From contig NZ_JAMBOX010000023.1 in assembly GCF_023715785.1 (NCBI RefSeq), forward strand, positions 1-55,435: a stretch of 55,435 bases of DNA, given 5' to 3'. This DNA comes from Neobacillus niacini (GTDB lineage Bacteria > Bacillota > Bacilli > Bacillales > Cytobacillaceae). Positions 7,354-16,509 of the stretch are shown here, in pieces (position 1 is the first letter of the stretch; each line of letters begins with the position of its first letter). A model generated the notes under the pieces. That model searched no databases and was not told the DNA's origin. It was given only the letters and a program-made list of their open reading frames with translations. The position numbers were made by a program, and so were the translations under genes.

Positions 7354-9069
7354 ATGGAAGTGAATAAAAAAGAAGTAATCCGTTTATTGGAAACCATTGC
7401 GATTTATATGGAATTAAAGGGTGAGAACCCGTTTAAGGTTTCGGCATTCCGCAAGGCCGCTACAGCGCTTGAGATGGACGAACGGACACTGCCAGAAATT
7501 GAAGACTTCACCACGCTTTCCGGAATTGGCAAAGGTACGGCGGCCGTAATGGTAGAATACATAAAGGAAGGCAGCTCTTCGGTACTGAACGAACTGAAGC
7601 AGGAAGTGCCTTCAGGGTTAATCCCGCTGCTGCAAATTCCGGGTCTTGGCGGCAAAAAAATCGCCAAGCTTTATAAGGAGTTAGGGATTACCGATGCCGG
7701 CAGTTTGAAAGAAGCATGTGAGGAAGGCAAGGTCCAAACTCTCGCCGGTTTTGGTAAAAAAACCGAGGAAAAAATTCTCGCCGCCATTGCCAATGTCGGA
7801 ACGAGGCCAGAGCGGCTTCCGCTTGCCTATATGCTGCCAATTGCGGAGCAAATCGAAGCGATGCTTTCAGTCATGCCGGGAGTGCGGCGCTTTTCGCGGG
7901 CCGGCAGTCTTAGAAGAATGAGAGAAACGATCAAAGACCTCGATTTTATTATCGCCACCACTGAGCCGCAAACGGTTCGTGAGCAGCTTTTAAAAATATC
8001 TACTATAAAAGAGGTAATTGGCGCCGGCGATACAAAGGTGTCGGTTACACTGGATTTAGATTTTGATATATCCGTTGATTTCCGATTGGTCAAGCCGGAG
8101 GAGTTTATTAACACTCTCCATCATTTTACCGGCTCAAAGGACCATAATGTCCGGATGAGGCAGTTGGCCAAGGAACGCGGCGAAAAAATTAGTGAGTACG
8201 GCGTCGAAAATACAGAAACGGGCGAAATCCGTACGTTCGAATCAGAGGAAGAATTTTTCAAGCATTTTGACCTTCCGTTCATTCCCCCGGAGGTCAGGGA
8301 GGACGGCAGGGAAGTCGACATGTTCTCTGCATCAGAAGGATTGATTGAGCTCGAAGACATCAAAAGCGACCTCCATATGCATACCACCTGGAGCGACGGT
8401 GCCCACTCTCTCGAAGAAATGGCGGAAGCCTGCCGCGCTAGAGGATATCAATATATGGCGATTACCGACCATTCGCAATATTTAAAAGTAGCCAATGGAC
8501 TGACCCGTGAACGGCTGTTAAAACAAAAGGAAGAAATCAGAAAGTTAAATGAAAAATATGATGATTTTTTAATACTATCAGGTATCGAAATGGATATTTT
8601 GCCGGATGGCAGCCTGGACTTTGAGGATGACCTGCTGGCCGAGATGGATTTTGTCATCGCCTCAATCCATTCCGCCTTTACCCAGCCGGTCGATAAAATC
8701 ATGGAGCGTCTTAAAACCGCATTAATGAATCCCCATGTCGATTTGATCGCCCATCCAACCGGCCGAAAAATTGGCCGCCGGGACGGGTATCCGGTAGATA
8801 TGGATTTGTTGATTGAGTTGGCCAAAGAAACAAACACCGCCTTGGAATTAAACGCCAATCCGAACCGGCTGGATTTGGCGGCTGAGCACTTGAGAAAGGC
8901 GCAGGAAGCCGGCGTGAAAATCATGATTAACACCGATGCACATCGCATAGAAACATTAAAGCATATGGAAATTGGCGTTTCAGCTGCCAAAAAGGGCTGG
9001 ATTAAAAAATCAACTGTGTTAAACGCACTTGATAAACAGGAACTGCTTAATTTTTTGCATAATCGATAA
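7354..9069 (+). CDS. polX: Family X DNA polymerase/3'-5' exonuclease PolX
   Basis: A 571-residue protein (B. subtilis PolX has 570). The N-terminal half is Pol beta-like: helix-hairpin-helix motifs (FTTLSGIGKG, IPGLGGKKI, LAGFGKKTEE) and the nucleotidyltransferase centre (AGSLRRMRETIKDLDFI). The C-terminal half (about 335-571) is a PHP phosphoesterase with metal-binding His/Asp motifs: LHMHTTWSDG, ITDHSQ, ASIHSAF, LIAHPTGR and NTDAHR. It fills short gaps and trims 3' ends in base-excision repair. mutS2 starts 17 bases after its stop. Confidence 0.97.
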   Translation: MEVNKKEVIRLLETIAIYMELKGENPFKVSAFRKAATALEMDERTLPEIEDFTTLSGIGKGTAAVMVEYIKEGSSSVLNELKQEVPSGLIPLLQIPGLGGKKIAKLYKELGITDAGSLKEACEEGKVQTLAGFGKKTEEKILAAIANVGTRPERLPLAYMLPIAEQIEAMLSVMPGVRRFSRAGSLRRMRETIKDLDFIIATTEPQTVREQLLKISTIKEVIGAGDTKVSVTLDLDFDISVDFRLVKPEEFINTLHHFTGSKDHNVRMRQLAKERGEKISEYGVENTETGEIRTFESEEEFFKHFDLPFIPPEVREDGREVDMFSASEGLIELEDIKSDLHMHTTWSDGAHSLEEMAEACRARGYQYMAITDHSQYLKVANGLTRERLLKQKEEIRKLNEKYDDFLILSGIEMDILPDGSLDFEDDLLAEMDFVIASIHSAFTQPVDKIMERLKTALMNPHVDLIAHPTGRKIGRRDGYPVDMDLLIELAKETNTALELNANPNRLDLAAEHLRKAQEAGVKIMINTDAHRIETLKHMEIGVSAAKKGWIKKSTVLNALDKQELLNFLHNR

Positions 9070-9085
9070 AAGGAGGCTCGCCCTC

Positions 9086-11443
9086 ATGCATGAACGGGTT
9101 TTAAAAGTATTGGAATTTACCAAGGTCAGGGAGCAGCTGCTGGACCATGCGGCATCCTCGCTTGGTAAGGATAAAATAAAAAATATGGTTCCGTCGCCTG
9201 ACTTTGAGGAAGTGGTCAAGCTCCAGGCAGAAACGGACGAGGCAGCAACGGTATTGCGTATTAAAGGGCATGTCCCGTTATCGGGAATCCATGACATTCG
9301 CGCACATGTCAAACGCTCGGTAATCGGCGGTGTTTTAAGCCCGCATGAACTAGTGCAGATTGCCAGCACGATTCATGCCAGCCGCCAAATCAAACGGTTT
9401 ATTGAAGAGATTGCCGAAGAACGGACCGAGATTCCGATCTTACAAGAACAGGTCGGTCAAATCATTCCGCTTACGAACCTAGAGCAGACCATTAAAATGG
9501 CGATTGATGAAAATGGTGAAGTATTGGACGGAGCAAGCGATCTCCTTCGCTCATTAAGACACCAGCTTCGTTCAAATGAGGCGCGGGTCCGGGAGAAGCT
9601 AGAAAGTATGATTCGCTCATCCAGCGCCCAGAAAATGCTGTCAGATGCGATTATTACAATTCGCAATGACCGCTTTGTCATTCCCGTCAAGCAGGAATAT
9701 CGCGGCCACTATGGCGGGATTATTCATGACCAAAGTGCTTCCGGCCAAACATTATTCATCGAGCCACAGGTGATTGTGCAGCTGAATAACCAGCTTCAGG
9801 ATATCCGCGTGAAAGAACAGCTGGAAATTGACCGGATCTTGGCCGAGTTATCGGCGGATGCTGCCCAACACGCAAATGAACTGCAAGTAATCGTTGAGGT
9901 TATGGCAAATTTGGATTTTATTTTTGCTAAAGCACGTTATGGAAAAAAAATAAAAGCAACAATGCCTGCAATGAACAACGAAGGAAGAATTGCGCTTTAT
10001 AAGGCAAGGCATCCGTTAATCCCGATGGATGTAGTCGTAGCCAATGATATTATGCTCGGTAAGGATTACACGACTATTGTTATCACCGGACCAAACACCG
10101 GAGGGAAGACGGTCACATTGAAAACGCTCGGTTTATGTACGTTGATGGCCCAGGCCGGACTTCAGGTCCCGGCTCAGGACGGGTCAGAACTGGCGGTATT
10201 TGATGCGGTTTACGCCGATATAGGCGATGAACAATCGATTGAGCAGAGTCTCAGTACCTTCTCTTCCCACATGGTTAACATTGTCGATATCTTAGAGCGG
10301 GTTGATTTTAATAGCCTGGTATTATTTGATGAACTGGGTGCCGGTACCGACCCGCAGGAAGGGGCAGCCCTGGCGATCTCGATATTGGATGAAGTTTATA
10401 GGCGAGGAGCAAGGGTGGTGGCAACAACTCACTATCCGGAATTAAAGGCATATGGCTATAACCGAGAGGGCGTGCTCAATGCCAGTGTCGAATTTGATGT
10501 CGAAACACTTAGCCCAACCTATAAATTGTTGCTGGGAGTTCCGGGACGGAGCAATGCCTTCGAAATCTCTAAAAGGCTGGGATTGAATGAACGGGTGATT
10601 CAGGCAGCCCGCTCTCATGTCAGCGAGGACACGAATCAAATTGACAAAATGATTGCCTCGCTTGAAGAAAGTAAGCGACAGGCAGAACTCGAGCAGCAGG
10701 AAGCCCGTGATTTTTTGAAGCAGGCCGAAAAGCTGCATAAAGATTTACAGAAGCAAATGGTCGATTTTTACGAGAAAAAGGATTCCATGCTTGAAAAGGC
10801 TGCGGAAAAGGCAGAGGAAATCGTCGAAGAGGCCAAGAAAGAAGCGGAAGGCGTGATTCGCGACCTTCGCAAGATGCGGACCGAAAAGCATGCCGACATC
10901 AAGGAGCATGAGTTGATTGAAGCCAAACGGCGCCTTGAGTCAGCTACACCTGAAGTGAAAAAATCCGCTCAGCCACTTCAGAAAAAATCTAAAAAGCATC
11001 AATATACTCCGGGGGATGAGGTGAAGGTACTCACCTTTAACTCTAATGGGATCTTGCTGGAGCAAGTGTCGAACAATGAATGGCAGGTTCAGATCGGGAT
11101 ATTAAAGATGAAGGTAAAGGAAAAGGATTTAGAATATATCGATTCGCCAAAACAGGTAGCAACAAATCCGCTTACGATTGTAAAAGGCAGGGACAGCAAT
11201 GTGAAACTGGAGCTTGACCTGCGCGGGGAGCGGTACGAGGATGCACTGTTAAAGGTGGAGAAATATATTGATGATGCCCTGCTTGCCAACTACGCGCGTG
11301 TTTCGATTATCCATGGTAAAGGGACAGGTGCACTGCGTCAAGGAGTTCAGGAATATTTAAAAAACCACCGATCTGTCAAGAAAATCCGCTTTGGAGAAGC
11401 TGGGGAAGGCGGTTCAGGGGTTACCGTTGTGGAGTTTAAATGA
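9086..11443 (+). CDS. mutS2: Endonuclease MutS2 (ribosome-collision and recombination factor)
   Basis: 785 residues, the length of B. subtilis MutS2. The core and clamp regions are followed by the ABC-type ATPase with Walker A GPNTGGKTVTLKT and Walker B LVLFDELGAGTDP. A KOW-like segment (about 635-690) and the C-terminal Smr domain (LDLRGERYEDAL; HGKGTGALRQGV) complete it. MutS2 lacks the mismatch-recognition domain of MutS; it suppresses recombination and, in B. subtilis, splits collided ribosomes. The start is the ATG at 9086 after AAAAGGAGG; an upstream in-frame start lies inside polX. Confidence 0.97.
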   Translation: MHERVLKVLEFTKVREQLLDHAASSLGKDKIKNMVPSPDFEEVVKLQAETDEAATVLRIKGHVPLSGIHDIRAHVKRSVIGGVLSPHELVQIASTIHASRQIKRFIEEIAEERTEIPILQEQVGQIIPLTNLEQTIKMAIDENGEVLDGASDLLRSLRHQLRSNEARVREKLESMIRSSSAQKMLSDAIITIRNDRFVIPVKQEYRGHYGGIIHDQSASGQTLFIEPQVIVQLNNQLQDIRVKEQLEIDRILAELSADAAQHANELQVIVEVMANLDFIFAKARYGKKIKATMPAMNNEGRIALYKARHPLIPMDVVVANDIMLGKDYTTIVITGPNTGGKTVTLKTLGLCTLMAQAGLQVPAQDGSELAVFDAVYADIGDEQSIEQSLSTFSSHMVNIVDILERVDFNSLVLFDELGAGTDPQEGAALAISILDEVYRRGARVVATTHYPELKAYGYNREGVLNASVEFDVETLSPTYKLLLGVPGRSNAFEISKRLGLNERVIQAARSHVSEDTNQIDKMIASLEESKRQAELEQQEARDFLKQAEKLHKDLQKQMVDFYEKKDSMLEKAAEKAEEIVEEAKKEAEGVIRDLRKMRTEKHADIKEHELIEAKRRLESATPEVKKSAQPLQKKSKKHQYTPGDEVKVLTFNSNGILLEQVSNNEWQVQIGILKMKVKEKDLEYIDSPKQVATNPLTIVKGRDSNVKLELDLRGERYEDALLKVEKYIDDALLANYARVSIIHGKGTGALRQGVQEYLKNHRSVKKIRFGEAGEGGSGVTVVEFK

Positions 11444-11513
11444 TAACTTGCTGAATTACGAGCCGATGGGACGGAGACTAGGCAAGTAAATTCGCTTTAT
11501 GGGGAGAGTAGGC

Positions 11514-11921
11514 ATGGATCAGTTTTGGGAAAATGAGTATATTCAAATTGCTGCCGATTATAGTGTCGTAATCTTATGTTTGATCGTCTTTCTAGCCGTG
11601 TTTGAGATTGTGACAAAATATAAAAATTGGGAAGAAATAAAGAAGGGTAATGTGGCGGTCGCGATGGCCACCGGCGGCAAGATTTTTGGGGTGGCCAATA
11701 TATTCCGCTATTCAATTGAAGACCATGACACCCTCCTATCCATGATTGGCTGGGGAGTTTATGGCTTCGTGCTGCTGTTGGCCGGATATTTTATCTTTGA
11801 ATTTTTGACGCCAAAGTTTAAAATTGATGAAGAAATCCAAAATGATAATCGGGCGGTCGGTCTGATTTCGATGATCATCTCCATCGGGTTATCGTATGTG
11901 ATTGGGGCAGGAATTTCATAA
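11514..11921 (+). CDS. yshE: DUF350 membrane protein YshE
   Basis: A 135-residue membrane protein of the DUF350 (UPF0719) family with at least three hydrophobic segments (about 17-38, 73-98 and 112-134). The conserved loop EEIKKGNVAVAMATGGKIFG is typical of this family and of B. subtilis YshE downstream of mutS2. Function is unknown. The ATG at 11514 is preceded by GGGGAGA; the ATG at 11499 is upstream of that site. Confidence 0.87.
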   Translation: MDQFWENEYIQIAADYSVVILCLIVFLAVFEIVTKYKNWEEIKKGNVAVAMATGGKIFGVANIFRYSIEDHDTLLSMIGWGVYGFVLLLAGYFIFEFLTPKFKIDEEIQNDNRAVGLISMIISIGLSYVIGAGIS

Positions 11922-11934
11922 GGGGAGAACGTTA

Positions 11935-12018
11935 GTGGAAACATTGGCAAAAGTACTTTTTGGATTGTGCGGCCTGTTTTTACTGGTCGGCATCATTTAT
12001 ATGGTATTCTTCGCATAA
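11935..12018 (+). CDS. 27-residue single-pass membrane miniprotein
   Basis: A GTG at 11935 with AAGGGGAGA upstream opens a 27-codon frame, METLAKVLFGLCGLFLLVGI followed by IYMVFFA and a stop just before a strong terminator. It is almost one transmembrane helix with a short charged N-terminus. It lies 13 bases after yshE in the same transcript. The Shine-Dalgarno quality, hydrophobicity and tight packing support a real gene. I do not recognise it and assign no function. Confidence 0.6.
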   Translation: METLAKVLFGLCGLFLLVGIIYMVFFA

Positions 12019-12029
12019 ATATTGGAAAA

Positions 12030-12062
12030 CACCGTCGATTATACTCGGCGGTGATTTTTTTT
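12030..12062 (+). terminator. Terminator of the zapA-to-yshE operon
   Basis: The stem CACCGTCGA with TCGGCGGTG (12030-12053) is followed by a run of eight T. It lies 12 bases after the miniprotein stop. Confidence 0.85.
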
Positions 12063-12210
12063 ACTCAAAAACTTGTCCCAATCGTTTGATTGAAATAATG
12101 AAATGGTACAGGCATTTAATATAAACACTGTTAATAAACTAGATATACTACACAAATTTTTTTATCTATAGACAGTAGGTACTAAATCATACAAAAATTA
12201 GGAGCCTTTA

Positions 12211-12239
12211 TTGTTAATTGTCAATTTCTGTATTATAAT
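12211..12239 (+). promoter_or_regulatory. Sigma-A promoter of lcfA
   Basis: TTGTTA (12211-12216), 17 bases, then TATAAT (12234-12239), 52 bases before the start codon. The 270-base gap before lcfA holds nothing else I can identify. In particular no full FadR-type palindrome is visible; only a half-like TGAATG occurs just downstream of the -10. Confidence 0.7.
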
Positions 12240-12291
12240 TGTGGTGAATGTTGGAAATTTTTAAAAAAGTTGCAATAAAAGGGGGTAAATT

Positions 12292-13995
12292 ATGTCAGAG
12301 TCAAAATTGTGGTTGAAACATTATCCTGAAGAAATACCTGCAACACTCGACTACTCCTTAGAACCAGTGCAAAAGTATCTTGAAATAACAGCCAAGAATT
12401 ATCCTGAAAAAATTGCTCTTCATTTCATGGGGAAAGAAATGACCTTCAAACAACTTTATGAAGATGCATTAAGCTTTGCAGGGTACCTTCAGGGAACCCT
12501 TGGAATTAAAAAAGGTGACCGTGTCGCCATCCTGCTGCCGAACAGCCCGCAAAATGTAATCGCTTTTTTTGGCATATTGCTGGCAGGAGGGGTTGTAGTT
12601 GAAACCAATCCATTATATACCGAACGTGAGCTTGAACATCAAATGAAGGATTCAGGCGCAATCGCCATTATCACCCTAGACATACTTTATCCGCGTGTTT
12701 CCAAAGTCATGCCGCAAACCGATTTAACTCACATCATCGTTACCTGCATAAAAGACTTCTTGCCATTTCCGAAAAACCTCGTTTATCCTTATATTCAGAA
12801 AAAGCAATATGGAATTGTCGTTAAAGTAAAACATGAAGGCCATACACATTTACTTACAGAGATCTTGAAGTGGAAGCAGAAAAAATTAATACAGCGTGAT
12901 TACAACCTTGAGGAAGACATCTGTTTGCTGCAGTATACAGGCGGGACAACAGGACTACCGAAGGGGGTTATGCTGACTCATAGAAATATCATTGCCAACA
13001 CCACGGCTAACGGTGCTTGGCTTTATAAATGCAAACCTGGTGAGGAAGTTGTCTTGGGGATCCTGCCTTTTTTCCATGTGTATGGCCTGACAACCGTGAT
13101 GATCTTGTCGATTATGATAGCAGCAAAATTAGTGTTAATGCCAAAATTTGATGCGCTCGATACATTAAAGACGATTGAAAAACAGCGTCCGACCTTATTC
13201 CCGGGAGCGCCGACGATTTTTATCGGCCTGTTGAACCATCCTGATTTGAAAAAATATGATTTATCATCGATCAATGCTTGTATCAGCGGTTCTGCAGCGC
13301 TGCCACAAGAGGTACAGGAGAAGTTTGAGTCTATCACGGGTGGAAAGCTGGTTGAAGGCTATGGGTTGTCAGAAGCATCTCCGGTCACCCATTCTAATTT
13401 CTTGTGGGGAGAACGTGTGAAGGGCAGTATTGGGGTGCCATACCCAGATACGAATGCCAAGGTCGTTTCACCAGAAACGGGAGAAGAAATGCCGTTAAAG
13501 GAAATTGGCGAAATCATCATTAAAGGCCCGCAAGTCATGAAGGGCTATTGGAACCGTCCGGAAGCAACGAAAGAGGTATTGAAAGATGGCTGGCTTTATA
13601 CGGGTGATTTGGGTTATATGGATGAAAATGGATATTTCTACGTGGTTGATCGCAAAAAGGATATGATTATCGCGGGGGGGTATAATATTTATCCGAGAGA
13701 GATAGAAGAAGTATTATATGAACATCCGGATGTAGTCGAAGCAGTCGCTGCCGGAATTCCTGACCCATACCGCGGCGAAACCGTTAAAGCCTACATTGTG
13801 TTAAAGGATGGTTCGGCTGTTACCGCTGACGAAATGAACAAATTTGCCAGAAAATATCTGGCAGCCTATAAGGTACCAAGACAATACGAATTCAGAAGTG
13901 AACTGCCCAAAACGGCCGTCGGCAAAATATTAAGACGGATGCTGGTAGAGGAGGAACTGCAAAAACTAGAGAATGAGAGTAAAAAACATGCTTAG
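12292..13995 (+). CDS. lcfA: Long-chain fatty acid-CoA ligase
   Basis: A 567-residue ANL-superfamily adenylate-forming enzyme that activates long-chain fatty acids to acyl-CoA, the entry step of beta-oxidation. The P-loop YTGGTTGLPKGVMLTHRN is near residues 216-233. GYGLSEASP, GWLYTGDLGY, the hinge VVDRKKDMIIAGGYNIYPRE and the C-terminal catalytic lysine region (PKTAVGKILRR) are all present. AAGGGGG precedes the ATG. It heads the fad-etf gene set, but a possible hairpin and a separate FadR-controlled promoter divide it from fadR. Confidence 0.95.
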   Translation: MSESKLWLKHYPEEIPATLDYSLEPVQKYLEITAKNYPEKIALHFMGKEMTFKQLYEDALSFAGYLQGTLGIKKGDRVAILLPNSPQNVIAFFGILLAGGVVVETNPLYTERELEHQMKDSGAIAIITLDILYPRVSKVMPQTDLTHIIVTCIKDFLPFPKNLVYPYIQKKQYGIVVKVKHEGHTHLLTEILKWKQKKLIQRDYNLEEDICLLQYTGGTTGLPKGVMLTHRNIIANTTANGAWLYKCKPGEEVVLGILPFFHVYGLTTVMILSIMIAAKLVLMPKFDALDTLKTIEKQRPTLFPGAPTIFIGLLNHPDLKKYDLSSINACISGSAALPQEVQEKFESITGGKLVEGYGLSEASPVTHSNFLWGERVKGSIGVPYPDTNAKVVSPETGEEMPLKEIGEIIIKGPQVMKGYWNRPEATKEVLKDGWLYTGDLGYMDENGYFYVVDRKKDMIIAGGYNIYPREIEEVLYEHPDVVEAVAAGIPDPYRGETVKAYIVLKDGSAVTADEMNKFARKYLAAYKVPRQYEFRSELPKTAVGKILRRMLVEEELQKLENESKKHA

Positions 13996-14080
13996 CAGCT
14001 AAGAAGACTTGGCCCTTATTTTTTTTGATAAAAAAGGGTTGTCTCATTAAAATTGTGAAAATGATAGGAAGAAGTATTTC

Positions 14081-14109
14081 TTGACAGAAATACGTATAAT
14101 AATTAATAT
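14081..14109 (+). promoter_or_regulatory. Sigma-A promoter of fadR
   Basis: Consensus TTGACA (14081-14086), 17 bases, then TAATAT (14104-14109). The predicted start point falls at the left edge of the adjacent FadR palindrome, so bound repressor would block initiation. A TATAAT at 14095 is only eight bases from the -35 and is not the -10 of this promoter. Confidence 0.75.
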
Positions 14110-14113
14110 AAAA

Positions 14114-14137
14114 ATATGAATGATGATTCATTCATAT
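14114..14137. promoter_or_regulatory. FadR operator
   Basis: A perfect 24-base palindrome: ATATGAATGA, a four-base centre TGAT, then TCATTCATAT. It fits the B. subtilis FadR box (TGAATGA-N4-TCATTCA). It lies just downstream of the fadR promoter, implying autoregulation of fadR-fadB and possibly the etf genes, relieved by long-chain acyl-CoA. Confidence 0.9.
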
Positions 14138-14187
14138 TTTTCTTTTTATTTATGAGATTGATTTTTTTCTTCAAAGGCGGGATTGCA

Positions 14188-14778
14188 GTGAAAAAATTGA
14201 GACCAAAATACATGCAAATTATTGATGCAGCAGTGGTTGTAATCGCCGAAAACGGTTACCACCAGGCCCAGGTTTCAAAAATTGCCAAGCAGGCTGGAGT
14301 GGCCGATGGCACCATTTATCTTTATTTTAAAAACAAAGAAGACATCCTAATCTCTCTCTTTGAAGAAAAAATGGGACAATTTGTTGAAAATATAGAGGTA
14401 AAAACAGCAGGAAAACGGACGGCGGCGGAGAAGTTATTAATGATGATTGAAACTCACTTCCAACTCCTGTCAGAGGATATTCACATGGCGGTTGTAACTC
14501 AGCTGGAATTGCGCCAGTCGAACAAGGAGCTGCGCTTGAAAATAAACGCTGTCCTTAAAGGATATTTGCAGCTTATCGACAAGATCCTTATGGAAGGCAT
14601 GGAAAATGGGGAGTTTTCAAGTGATCTTGATGTTCGCTTAACAAGACAAATGATTTTTGGGACAATCGATGAAATTCTCACATCATGGGTCATGAGCGAA
14701 CAAAAGTTTAATTTGGTCGCAATGGCACCCAAAGTCCACAGTCTTTTGTTAAACGGGCTGGGAAGCTGTCAGCGATAA
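14188..14778 (+). CDS. fadR: TetR-family fatty acid degradation regulator FadR
   Basis: A 196-residue TetR-type repressor. The N-terminal helix-turn-helix (RPKYMQIIDAAVVVIAENGY, VSKIAKQAGVADGTIYLYFK) is nearly identical to B. subtilis FadR (194 residues); the rest is the acyl-CoA-binding domain. Long-chain acyl-CoA releases it from DNA. The start is the GTG at 14188; the longer frame from 14116 would begin inside the operator. fadB follows after 19 bases. Confidence 0.95.
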   Translation: MKKLRPKYMQIIDAAVVVIAENGYHQAQVSKIAKQAGVADGTIYLYFKNKEDILISLFEEKMGQFVENIEVKTAGKRTAAEKLLMMIETHFQLLSEDIHMAVVTQLELRQSNKELRLKINAVLKGYLQLIDKILMEGMENGEFSSDLDVRLTRQMIFGTIDEILTSWVMSEQKFNLVAMAPKVHSLLLNGLGSCQR

Positions 14779-14797
14779 AGGATAAGGAGGGAATGGA

Positions 14798-15571
14798 TTG
14801 GATTATTTAAAATGGTCAAGTGAGGGAAGCGTCGCAGTGATCACGCTGGAGCGTCCCCCGGCAAATGCTCTTTCAAACGGTCTGTTACGGGAGTTATCTG
14901 CCGTCCTGGATGAAGTGGAGCCTAACCGGGAGCTAAGGGTTGTTGTCATTCATGGGGAGGGCCGCTTTTTCTCGGCAGGTGCCGATATTAAGGAATTTAC
15001 TACAGTTGGCTCTTCTGATGATTTTTCAAAGCTGGGTTCGTTTGGACAAGATTTATTCGACAGGATGGAGAAATTCCCTAAACCGATCATTGCCGCGATT
15101 CACGGTGCGGCCCTTGGCGGCGGCTTGGAGCTGGCAATGGCCTGCCATATTCGCCTTGTAAGCGAAACCGCCAAACTTGGTTTACCTGAATTGCAGCTCG
15201 GGTTAATTCCGGGATTTGCCGGAACCCAGCGTCTGCCAAGATATGTTGGTGTGGCAAGAGCGGCGGAAATGATGTTTACTTCCGAACCAATCACAGGATT
15301 GGAAGCGGTTCAATATGGTCTTGCGAACCACGCATATCCGGAAGCAGAGGTTTTGGAGCAGGCCTTAAAGCTTGCAAACAAAATTGCCAAGAAGAGTCCT
15401 GTCGCCATAAAAGCGGCTATCGAACTAGTAAACTATGCAAAAACGAAAGAGTTTTACGAAGGAACCAAACGGGAAGCCGAACTGTTCGGCCAGGTGTTTG
15501 GCTCAAATGATGCAAAAGAGGGCATCCAAGCCTTTATTGAGAAAAGGGTGCCAAATTTTAAAGGTGAATAA
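14798..15571 (+). CDS. fadB: Enoyl-CoA hydratase
   Basis: A 257-residue crotonase-fold enzyme that hydrates trans-2-enoyl-CoA in beta-oxidation. The oxyanion-hole segments are visible (GEGRFFSAGADIKEF and HGAALGGGLELAMACHIR), and so is the catalytic region around LPELQLGLIPGFAGTQRLPR with Glu in the expected places. It starts with TTG at 14798 after AAGGAGG. It lies between fadR and the etf genes, as in B. subtilis. Confidence 0.94.
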   Translation: MDYLKWSSEGSVAVITLERPPANALSNGLLRELSAVLDEVEPNRELRVVVIHGEGRFFSAGADIKEFTTVGSSDDFSKLGSFGQDLFDRMEKFPKPIIAAIHGAALGGGLELAMACHIRLVSETAKLGLPELQLGLIPGFAGTQRLPRYVGVARAAEMMFTSEPITGLEAVQYGLANHAYPEAEVLEQALKLANKIAKKSPVAIKAAIELVNYAKTKEFYEGTKREAELFGQVFGSNDAKEGIQAFIEKRVPNFKGE

Positions 15572-15696
15572 ACTTCACATGGCACCGTGCTGAGCATCCG
15601 CTCGGGGCCGTTGAAGCTTATATATTTTTTTAAGAAAAATATTCTTAATTTTTCAAACTGAAAAAATGTTTGAATATCTAGGAGGGAACCCTGACC

Positions 15697-16470
15697 ATGA
15701 ACATTTATGTGTTAATGAAAAGAACCTTTGATACGGAAGAAAAAATCAGTCTTTCCGGCGGCAAAATCAATGAGGATGGCGCCGAATTCATCATCAATCC
15801 TTATGACGAGTATGCGATTGAAGAAGCGATCCAAGTCCGCGATGCCAATGGCGGTGAAGTGACTGTCATTTCTGTCGGCAATGAAGACACTGAAAAGCAG
15901 CTTCGTACTGCACTTGCAATGGGCGCTGATAAAGCTGTTCTAATCAATACCGAAGATGATGTGGAGAACGGCGACCAATTTACAACAGCTAAAATCCTTG
16001 CTGAATACTTAAAGGATAAAGAAGTGGACCTTATTTTAGGTGGAAATGTTGCCATCGATAATGCTTCCGGCCAGGTTGGACCTCGTGTTGCCGAGCTGCT
16101 GGATATTCCTTATGTAACGACGATTACTAAGCTTGAAATTAATGGCACCAGCGTAATGGTTACACGTGACGTAGAGGGTGATTCCGAAGTAATCGAAACA
16201 AGCTTGCCATTATTAGTGACAGCACAACAAGGATTAAACGAGCCGCGCTATCCTTCTTTACCGGGTATTATGAAGGCGAAGAAGAAGCCGCTTGAGGAAC
16301 TGGAACTGGATGATCTTGATCTTGAAGAAGATGATGTTGAAGCAAAAACAAAAACGATTGAAATCTATCTGCCGGCTAAAAAAGAAGCGGGGAAGGTCCT
16401 ATCAGGCGATTTGGCTGACCAAGTGAAGGAGCTTGTTCACCTGCTGCACACTGAAGCTAAAGTCATTTAA
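15697..16470 (+). CDS. etfB: Electron transfer flavoprotein beta subunit
   Basis: A 257-residue EtfB. It starts MNIYVLMKRTFDTEE and contains the AMP-binding ETF domain (ALAMGADKAVLINTED, LILGGNVAIDNASGQVGPRVAELL) and the recognition-loop region. With EtfA it accepts electrons from acyl-CoA dehydrogenases. AGGAGGG precedes the ATG. The 125-base gap after fadB contains a TTAAGAA/TTCTTAA inverted repeat near 15632-15650 but no clear promoter, so read-through from fadR is likely. etfA follows after 39 bases. Confidence 0.95.
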   Translation: MNIYVLMKRTFDTEEKISLSGGKINEDGAEFIINPYDEYAIEEAIQVRDANGGEVTVISVGNEDTEKQLRTALAMGADKAVLINTEDDVENGDQFTTAKILAEYLKDKEVDLILGGNVAIDNASGQVGPRVAELLDIPYVTTITKLEINGTSVMVTRDVEGDSEVIETSLPLLVTAQQGLNEPRYPSLPGIMKAKKKPLEELELDDLDLEEDDVEAKTKTIEIYLPAKKEAGKVLSGDLADQVKELVHLLHTEAKVI

Positions 16471-16509
16471 TCGGTTTTCATAATAATTGTTTCCAGGAGG
16501 TATACACAT

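Noticed and set aside
14095..14100. TATAAT close to TTGACA before fadR
   Set aside because: Only eight bases separate the boxes; TAATAT at 14104 has the proper 17-base spacing.
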